In this document: positions 1 through 4,636 of the stretch, one piece after another
Layout: each line of letters opens with the position of its first letter
How positions within the stretch are numbered: position 1 is the first letter of the stretch
NCBI GenBank assembly: GCA_937900985.1
Contig: CALCGM010000587.1
Location: 1 to 6,478 of the forward strand
Source of the DNA: an uncultured Planctomycetaceae bacterium
Lineage (GTDB): Bacteria > Planctomycetota > Planctomycetia > Pirellulales > UBA1268
DNA length: 6,478 nucleotides
Direction of reading: 5' to 3'
Made by a program: the position numbers and the translations under genes
Notes under the pieces: model-generated
The model's database searches: none
Told to the model about the DNA's origin: nothing
What the model saw: the letters and a program-made list of their open reading frames with translations, nothing else

Positions 1-56
1 GCGGAGCAGATGGCGTCGGTGTCGGGATTGCGGTGCCCGAAGACAAAAAGGCTCAT
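1..56 (-). CDS. ppaC: Manganese-dependent (family II) inorganic pyrophosphatase, N-terminal fragment
   Basis: Only the first 18 codons are inside the window; the gene continues past the left edge. Reading the minus strand from the ATG at 56-54 gives MSLFVFGHRNPDTDAICS. This is the hallmark start of family II pyrophosphatases of the DHH phosphoesterase superfamily, where GHxNPDTD supplies the first metal ligands (here His8, Asp12 and Asp14). The family hydrolyses pyrophosphate to two phosphates in the cytoplasm with manganese or cobalt and drives biosynthetic reactions forward. The start is well placed because the motif lies at the same distance from Met1 as in known members. The ribosome binding site is weak. 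The gene follows the sugar kinase on the same strand after 169 bases, so it may have its own promoter. Another DHH-family hydrolase cannot be fully excluded from so short a piece, and whether CBS/DRTGG regulatory domains are inserted cannot be seen. Confidence 0.8.
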   Translation of the reverse strand, partial: MSLFVFGHRNPDTDAICS

Positions 57-129
57 GAAGGTGTCTTGCAAGGGAGCGGGCGGCCGCACGGGGAGGCCGG
101 GCAGGCGGTGGCAAACAAGCGGTTCGTTC

Positions 130-159
130 CTTGTACCCAGAGAACTCGGCTGGAGACAA
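130..159 (-). promoter_or_regulatory. Possible weak sigma70-type promoter for the pyrophosphatase gene
   Basis: On the minus strand TTGTCT (159-154) and TACAAG (135-130) each match four of six bases of the -35 and -10 consensus and are 18 bases apart. The inferred transcript would have a leader of about 65 bases before the ATG at 56. Matches of this quality occur by chance and the organism's consensus is unknown, so this is only a candidate. Confidence 0.2.
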
Positions 160-195
160 GCGGAGCCACAGAGGCTGATTGATCTGCGGCGGCGG

Positions 196-215
196 GCTGA
201 CCGAAAGCCGTCAGC
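196..215 (-). terminator. Small hairpin just downstream of the sugar kinase stop
   Basis: GCTGAC at 196-201 pairs perfectly with GTCAGC at 210-215 around an 8-base loop. It starts 10 bases after the kinase stop codon in the direction of transcription. The stem is short and no T-tract follows on the minus strand, so it is not a classic intrinsic terminator. It could be a weak terminator or an RNA 3' end stabiliser, or chance in GC-rich DNA. Confidence 0.25.
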
Positions 216-225
216 GGCGGTTTGC

Positions 226-1236
226 TCAGCCGGCTCCAGGCTTGCTGCTCATGGCCGATGCCAGCTGCCAGGTCGCCTCGAAGCCGCGAAGGGCAGCGGT
301 GGCGCCGTAGCCGGTGACGCAGCAGGCGGCGTTGGCGGCGGCCACGAGGCCTGCGTCGGCCAACGGCATCTCTCTGAGCAGCCCGGCGAGCAGGCCGGCG
401 AGAAAGGCATCGCCTGCGCCCGTGGTGTCGACCACGGGGCCCGGCGGCGTGACGCAGGGCACCATGATCTCGTGGTCGGGAGCGGCTGCCGCCGTCGGCG
501 GAGTGAGCAGGGCGCCTTTCGTGCCGAGCTTCACGCCCACGATGCCGGTGGCGCCGTGGTCGCGGTAGCAGGCGATGATCGCTGAAGGGTCGGTGAGGCC
601 CGTCTGATGCACGGCCTCATCGAGGCTCGGCACATAGAGGTCGACGTGCGGGAGCGCCGGCGCGAGCTGCGCGAGGGTGCCGCCGGAGCCACCCGTCTCG
701 AGGGCCACACGGCAGCCCGCCTGCTTGGCTGCAGCCATCGCTGGGCCAAGGTCGGCCTCGAGGCCCGGCAGCAGGCCGAGGTAGCCAAACACGGCCCAGC
801 GGCTGCGGGCGAGATGGCCTGCAAGCCGCTCGATGAAGGCGAGGTTGATTGCGGAGGGGGCACCGACGTGATGGGCAAAACTCCGCTCACCGCCTGGATC
901 GATCAGCACGGCCGTGGTGCTCGTGCCGAGGGTGTCGTGGGCGATCAGCGGTTGTGTGTCGATGCCCTCTGCTGTGAGCCGACTGCGGATCACGTCGGCC
1001 CAGGGATCGCGTCCCACGAGGCTGGCGGCCGCCACGGAGCCACCAAGGCGGGCGAGGCCCACGCCTGTGTTGCAGACGATGCCGCCGGTCACGACCTCAA
1101 TCGGGTCGACGTGAATCAGTCGGCCGCCGCCGATGGGCTCGTTGAGCCCCACGGGCCGCACGAGGATGTCGGCGACGCAGGTGCCGCAGATCAGGCAGTC
1201 GATCGTGCGAGCCATGGAGGAGGAAGCTGCAGCCAT
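226..1236 (-). CDS. PfkB-family carbohydrate kinase (ribokinase-like)
   Basis: This is a 336-residue cytoplasmic kinase of the ribokinase/PfkB family, which transfers phosphate from ATP to a hydroxyl of a sugar, nucleoside or related compound. The length is typical. The N-terminal signature is at about residues 51-65 (GGIVCNTGVGLARLG, substrate-side glycines). The C-terminal signature DTTGAGDAF is at 270-278, with Gly273/Gly275 forming the anion hole and Asp276 as catalytic base. The usual PNxxE motif appears as PSLDE at 203-207, with Ser for Asn. The substrate cannot be told from the sequence. The ATG at 1236 is the longest start; Met8 (1215) is an equally likely start because the fold begins near residue 10, and neither has a clear ribosome binding site. 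The gene lies 79 bases after the diguanylate cyclase stop on the same strand, so the two may be co-transcribed, without an obvious functional link. Confidence 0.93.
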   Translation of the reverse strand: MAAASSSMARTIDCLICGTCVADILVRPVGLNEPIGGGRLIHVDPIEVVTGGIVCNTGVGLARLGGSVAAASLVGRDPWADVIRSRLTAEGIDTQPLIAHDTLGTSTTAVLIDPGGERSFAHHVGAPSAINLAFIERLAGHLARSRWAVFGYLGLLPGLEADLGPAMAAAKQAGCRVALETGGSGGTLAQLAPALPHVDLYVPSLDEAVHQTGLTDPSAIIACYRDHGATGIVGVKLGTKGALLTPPTAAAAPDHEIMVPCVTPPGPVVDTTGAGDAFLAGLLAGLLREMPLADAGLVAAANAACCVTGYGATAALRGFEATWQLASAMSSKPGAG

Positions 1237-1315
1237 GAGAGAAGGTGGGCCGCAAAGGCCTCGATCGGCGGAATGAAGGGATGGAGAAGCGTGCGGTCTT
1301 GCCCGCCCTTTAATC

Positions 1316-2455
1316 CTAACCGCTCCGCTCGTGGCTCCGCGACGGATGCGGGGGCTCGCGGGTCATGGGCTCGGCATGGCGTTGCAGGCCCGGGGGGCTT
1401 GGCGATGAGGCCGCGGCCGCGGAAACCACCCGGTTTCGTCCGGCGGCTTTCGCCCGATACATCGCAGAGTCGGCCCGTGCCAGCACCTCGTCGGCAGTCT
1501 CTGTGGGGCTGGCGAGGGTCGCCCCAATGCTGAGGCTGATCTGGATGGGGCCGGCTGCGGTCTCGATGGGCTCCGCGGCAAGGCGGCGGAGCTTTTCGGC
1601 AACGTCTGTCGCATCTTGGAGCGTTCGCACGCCATGCAGCACCACCATGATTTCGTCACCACCCATGCGGGCCGCGAGGTCGTCGGAACTCCGCAGCGAG
1701 CTGCGAATCCTGTCGGCGAGCTGCCGCAGCACCTCATCGCCTGCGGCGTGGCCGTAGGTGTCGTTGACCGTTTTAAACCGGTCGATGTCGCACCACAGCA
1801 CAGCCGCGCGCAAAGGGCTGCCGCGGTCGAGGAATCGAATCCGTTCAAGCGCTCCGCGTCGGTTGGAGAGAGAGGTCAGCTCATCGGTGCGGGCGCTCCG
1901 CTCGAGGAGCCGCCGGTCCTCCTCCTCAGCGTCAACCAGTCGCACCGACACGGCCATCCCGTCGACCCCGAGGGCGGGAGCCTCGTAGGGCGACCACCGC
2001 ACCACCGCGAAGTGCTCGGTGCCGCTCTTGCCGCGAAGCCGTGTTCGCACGACCCGGTCGCCGTCACCGGGCCGGGCCTCTTGAGGCGGAAGAGAATGGC
2101 TGCCCTTGGCCGCACCGAACACGCCGGCATCATCGGAAAACAGATCTCCCAGATCGCGGCCGAGCCATTCGTCGGCCTGCCAGCCGAGGGCGGGCGTCAA
2201 GGCCGGCGACACCCATCGCACGCGGCCTCCTCGGTCGACCAGTAGGACGATGGTGGAGGCGTTGGTTGCCAAGAGCTGAGACTGCTCGTGGGCGACGGCC
2301 AGCTGGCGTCGCAGCCGCTGGTTTTCCCTGAAGCTGCGACGCATCACCTCAAGCCAGGCCACGATCGCCAGCAGAACCCCCACGGCTGTGGCCACGCCCC
2401 ACCAGCCGTCGGCGGGGCCAGCCTGGAGTTGGGCCACGAGGGCCGTGTGCGTCAT
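1316..2455 (-). CDS. Membrane-anchored PAS-GGDEF diguanylate cyclase
   Basis: A 379-residue enzyme predicted to condense two GTP into c-di-GMP. One membrane helix lies at about residues 18-38 (WWGVATAVGVLLAIVAWLEV). A short helical, probably coiled-coil linker follows (42-62), then a PAS sensor domain (about 63-175, with NASTIVLLVDRGGRVRWVSP near its start) and a GGDEF domain (about 188-350). The GGDEF landmarks are DELTSLSNR (191-199), the metal and GTP residues Asp223, Asn231 and Asp232, and the signature GGDEI at 265-269. GGDEI keeps the catalytic acids, so activity is expected. The inhibitory RxxD site has Ser256 where Arg should be, so product inhibition may be altered. The last 30 or so residues form a Pro/Ser/Arg-rich tail. 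I chose the ATG at 2455 because GAGGTGG lies five bases upstream; the first ATG of the frame, at 2737, would overlap the divergent gene. A GTG at 2518 would add a second hydrophobic stretch and is the main alternative. The gene is divergent from the EAL protein gene. Confidence 0.92.
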   Translation of the reverse strand: MTHTALVAQLQAGPADGWWGVATAVGVLLAIVAWLEVMRRSFRENQRLRRQLAVAHEQSQLLATNASTIVLLVDRGGRVRWVSPALTPALGWQADEWLGRDLGDLFSDDAGVFGAAKGSHSLPPQEARPGDGDRVVRTRLRGKSGTEHFAVVRWSPYEAPALGVDGMAVSVRLVDAEEEDRRLLERSARTDELTSLSNRRGALERIRFLDRGSPLRAAVLWCDIDRFKTVNDTYGHAAGDEVLRQLADRIRSSLRSSDDLAARMGGDEIMVVLHGVRTLQDATDVAEKLRRLAAEPIETAAGPIQISLSIGATLASPTETADEVLARADSAMYRAKAAGRNRVVSAAAASSPSPPGLQRHAEPMTREPPHPSRSHERSG

Positions 2456-2460
2456 GAAAG

Positions 2461-2467
2461 CCACCTC
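2461..2467 (-). promoter_or_regulatory. Ribosome binding site that sets the cyclase start
   Basis: On the minus strand GAGGTGG sits five bases before the ATG at 2455. It is the best Shine-Dalgarno match at any start in the window and is the main reason for choosing this start over the longer frame. Confidence 0.6.
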
Positions 2468-2514
2468 AAACACGCGGTCGCAGGCCAGAACGCCCAGCAC
2501 AAGCAGCGGTTTCT

Positions 2515-2524
2515 CCACGTGCTG
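2515..2524. repeat. CCACGTGCTG copy 1, possible operator near the cyclase transcription start
   Basis: This 10-base sequence with a palindromic CACGTG core (2516-2521) recurs exactly at 2613-2622. It lies just downstream of the candidate minus-strand -10 element, where a bound protein could block initiation. These are the only two CACGTG hexamers I found in the window. No regulator gene is visible here, so the binding protein is unknown. Confidence 0.4.
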
Positions 2525-2527
2525 CGG

Positions 2528-2536
2528 AGCATACCA
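2528..2536 (-). promoter_or_regulatory. Candidate extended -10 promoter for the diguanylate cyclase
   Basis: The minus strand reads TGGTATGCT, an extended -10 element (TGn followed by TATGCT). No good -35 lies 16-18 bases upstream, as can be the case for extended -10 promoters. A transcript would start near 2521 and give a leader of about 65 bases to the ATG at 2455. The spacer upstream holds a run of seven G on this strand (2547-2541). Placement fits, but the match alone is modest evidence. Confidence 0.35.
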
Positions 2537-2605
2537 GCCTCCCCCCCTGCGACGCAGTAGTTCCCGCGAGCATTTTTGCGGTTTCGCCTGCGAGGAGGCC
2601 GCGTG

Positions 2606-2611
2606 TAGTAT
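2606..2611 (+). promoter_or_regulatory. Weak -10-like hexamer before the EAL protein gene
   Basis: TAGTAT matches TATAAT at four positions including the first two and the last. If used, the transcript would begin about at the ATG at 2624, giving a leaderless or nearly leaderless message. That would fit the absence of a ribosome binding site at that ATG. No clear -35 is present (TTCGCC at 2583-2588 is poor). Confidence 0.2.
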
Positions 2612-2612
2612 C

Positions 2613-2622
2613 CCACGTGCTG
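2613..2622. repeat. CCACGTGCTG copy 2, possible operator abutting the EAL gene start
   Basis: This exact second copy of the 10-mer at 2515-2524 is in the same orientation and 98 bases away. It ends one base before the ATG at 2624 and begins one base after the -10-like TAGTAT. The CACGTG core is at 2614-2619. Together the two copies mark both ends of the divergent control region, which suggests a shared regulator of the cyclase and EAL genes, although chance recurrence is possible. Confidence 0.4.
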
Positions 2623-2623
2623 G

Positions 2624-4636
2624 ATGTCTTTTCCCGTCGACAGGAGGGGTGTTATCGAGAGAGCCGCTCCGCACATCGTGGTCTGGACGCACGCCGTCGA
2701 CGTGGGCGGCGATCTTGTTGCTGCGCTCCAGACGCATCCCGTAGCGGTATCGGAAGTTCGTGGCGTTGGCGAAGCCCGACGGGCTGCCAGTGGCCCACCG
2801 GCAATGCTGGTGGTGCTGGTCGGTCTGTCCGAGACCGACCAGCGAATCGATCTGGCGGGCGAGCTGTTTCCCGGCGTTGCGGTTTTAGGCATCACCGACG
2901 GTGCGACCGCCGAGCAGCCGCGGTCTCGGCCGCGGCAGCGGCTGCCGTTGCCGCAGATGGAGGTGGTCTCGGCGGAGCAGTCGCTTGAGCTGCTCTGCTG
3001 GCATGTCGTTGCGGCGGTGAGCCGGATTCCGCTCTACCGCGACGCCCCCACGCGTCACCTTGGGCCGCTGCTCATCGACCTGAATCGACAGGGAACGATT
3101 GACGAGGCCTGCGAGCTTCGCGAGCGGTGGTTCTTTCCGGGGGCCCAGCCGCGTCCGGGAGGCTCGCTGCTGCCATTGCTTGAGGCGACCGACCGGGCCT
3201 CCTTTGCCAGCCATCTTGCTCGAGCTGTGGTGGGGGAGCCTGCTTTTTTTTCGGTGCGGCTGCTCGATGCGCTCGGCTTGCCGCACGTCATGTATGCGAG
3301 CCTCAACGCAACCGGGCCTGAGCAGATCTCGCTGATTCTTCAGCCATTGATCGATGCGGCTCCTATCGTCGGCCATCGCCTTGGCACCCGCGATCCCGAC
3401 ACCGGCCTGATTGATCGCTGGGAGCTGTGGCGTCGCATGGAAGCTGACGAGGGGAGGGGCGGCACCGCGTTTGTGCTCCACGCTGTGCTCGACACGTTTG
3501 CAGCGAGCACCGCAGGGCTCGGCTTTCAGCAGCTCGACGAGGTCTTTGCCCGGGTGGCGTCTGCCATTGCCAGCCTGTTTCCCTGGCCCGCTCTGCCGAG
3601 TCGGCTGTCGGGGGGGGCGTTTCTGATGCTTGTCAATGACATGCCGGCATCGCGGGTGCTGGTGAAGGTCGAGCGACTTCTTCGCCTGGTGCAAGACATG
3701 AAAGGCGGGGCGATCAACGACTCGGTCCCCATCAGCCTTTCGGTGGGCATTGCTCGGGTGACCGCAGGCGATCATGACCTCGCCGTTCGGCTGGCAGAAA
3801 CCGCGGCGCGGGAGGCCCAAGCCGCTGGAGGCAACCGGATGGTTCAAGCAGGTCCGCAGACCTTAATCCGCTCCCGCCTCGGAGATCTCTCGGCAAGCCT
3901 CGATCTCGATGCCTGGGAAGTGTGGGTGCAGCCGGTGGTGCGTTCGACGGATCGCCAGCCTGAGTTTCATGAAGCGCTGGCGAGATTTGGAACGGGGACG
4001 TCCCCCAAGGTTTCTCGCAGCGACTTCTTCACCACCGGCCAGCTGGCGGGCATGCTGGCGCGTTTCGACCAGCTGATGATTGCCAGATCGCTTGCTCTCG
4101 TGGCTGCTGTGCCAGGCCTGCACCTGTCGGTGAATGTCACCCGTGAAACCTTTCAGCTGGACGCGTTTCCAGACCTCTACTTTAAGGCTCTCGAGCAGGC
4201 GAAGGTGGGTGAGGAACGGGTGATTGTGGAAATCAGTCCGGCATGCCTCACGCTTTCCCCAAAGGTGGTCGTGCCGCGTTTGGAGCGGCTTGCGGCCGCT
4301 GGCGTTGCTGTGGCCCTCGACGATTTTGGCAGCGGCGTCTGCTCGCTTTCGCATCTGACGGACTTTCCGATCGCCATCGTCAAGCTCGACGGGATCGTGA
4401 CAGCCTACGCAGCAGACGACCCCCTGCAGCGAAACTTCATCCGAACAGTTGTGAATCTCGGGCGGGCTCGCGGGATGCGGACCGCCGCTGAATACACGCG
4501 GACCGACGAGCAGCTGCAGCAGCTGGTGGTGGACGGCGTCACGCTGTTTCAAGGCGAACTCTTCGGCATGCCACGGCCCGCGGCAGACTTGCTTGCTTCC
4601 TCCAGCGTTGACTCTCCACCGACTCGTCCGACATGA
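2624..4636 (+). CDS. FimX-like REC/PAS/degenerate GGDEF/EAL c-di-GMP phosphodiesterase or receptor
   Basis: This 670-residue cytoplasmic signalling protein has no membrane segment. Residues 17-95 alternate hydrophobic strands and helices like a receiver domain, but strand 3 (AMLVVLVGL) lacks the phosphoacceptor Asp. Residues about 145-245 look like a PAS domain. A GGDEF domain follows (about 250-410; DPDTGLIDR at 257-265), with its signature replaced by SGGAF at 329-333 and both acids lost, so it cannot make c-di-GMP. The EAL domain (about 430-660) keeps Glu450 of EAL, Asn504, Glu536, Asp566-Asp567 of DDFGSG, Lys587, Glu623 and Gln643. It should therefore bind and probably hydrolyse c-di-GMP; the second Glu of the AExxE loop is Arg626. 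The order and length recall FimX of Pseudomonas, where the GGDEF and EAL domains are degenerate. The ATG at 2624 is the only upstream ATG after an in-frame stop at 2606, though it has no ribosome binding site; GTG 2678 is an alternative. The stop overlaps the next start. Confidence 0.9.
   Translation: MSFPVDRRGVIERAAPHIVVWTHAVDVGGDLVAALQTHPVAVSEVRGVGEARRAASGPPAMLVVLVGLSETDQRIDLAGELFPGVAVLGITDGATAEQPRSRPRQRLPLPQMEVVSAEQSLELLCWHVVAAVSRIPLYRDAPTRHLGPLLIDLNRQGTIDEACELRERWFFPGAQPRPGGSLLPLLEATDRASFASHLARAVVGEPAFFSVRLLDALGLPHVMYASLNATGPEQISLILQPLIDAAPIVGHRLGTRDPDTGLIDRWELWRRMEADEGRGGTAFVLHAVLDTFAASTAGLGFQQLDEVFARVASAIASLFPWPALPSRLSGGAFLMLVNDMPASRVLVKVERLLRLVQDMKGGAINDSVPISLSVGIARVTAGDHDLAVRLAETAAREAQAAGGNRMVQAGPQTLIRSRLGDLSASLDLDAWEVWVQPVVRSTDRQPEFHEALARFGTGTSPKVSRSDFFTTGQLAGMLARFDQLMIARSLALVAAVPGLHLSVNVTRETFQLDAFPDLYFKALEQAKVGEERVIVEISPACLTLSPKVVVPRLERLAAAGVAVALDDFGSGVCSLSHLTDFPIAIVKLDGIVTAYAADDPLQRNFIRTVVNLGRARGMRTAAEYTRTDEQLQQLVVDGVTLFQGELFGMPRPAADLLASSSVDSPPTRPT

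Larger units (their letters stand above)
57..225. other. Intergenic region between sugar kinase and pyrophosphatase genes
   Basis: This 169-base gap has no convincing coding frame; the open frame crossing it on the plus strand is the opposite-strand shadow of the kinase gene. It contains a small hairpin just after the kinase stop and a weak promoter-like pair facing the pyrophosphatase gene, both listed separately. The 8-mer ACAAGCGG occurs twice in direct orientation, at 115-122 and 156-163, around the promoter-like sequence. It may be an operator or chance. Confidence 0.6.

Noticed and set aside
10..585. 191-codon plus-strand open frame at the left edge
   Set aside because: It runs antisense to the pyrophosphatase start and the sugar kinase, both with clear family motifs. 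Its product is low-complexity Gly/Ala/Arg sequence with no recognisable domain.
1237..1270. GGCC-GCAAA-GGCC hairpin between cyclase and kinase as a terminator
   Set aside because: The stem is only four base pairs with no T-tract, and such pairs are common in GC-rich DNA.
607..1533. 308-codon plus-strand open frame
   Set aside because: It is antisense to the kinase and the end of the cyclase. Its His/Ala/Gly/Arg-rich sequence is typical of an opposite-strand shadow in GC-rich DNA.
1616..2245. 209-codon plus-strand open frame
   Set aside because: It lies wholly antisense to the conserved PAS and GGDEF domains of the cyclase and has no domain of its own.
2456..2737. Upstream 94-codon extension of the cyclase to the first ATG at 2737
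   Set aside because: It would overlap the divergent EAL gene by 114 bases and cross the likely control region, the extension is not domain-like, and a good ribosome binding site marks 2455.
2885..3847. 320-codon minus-strand open frame
   Set aside because: It is antisense to the PAS/GGDEF part of the EAL protein. It is rich in Arg, His, Gln and Pro with no fold signature.
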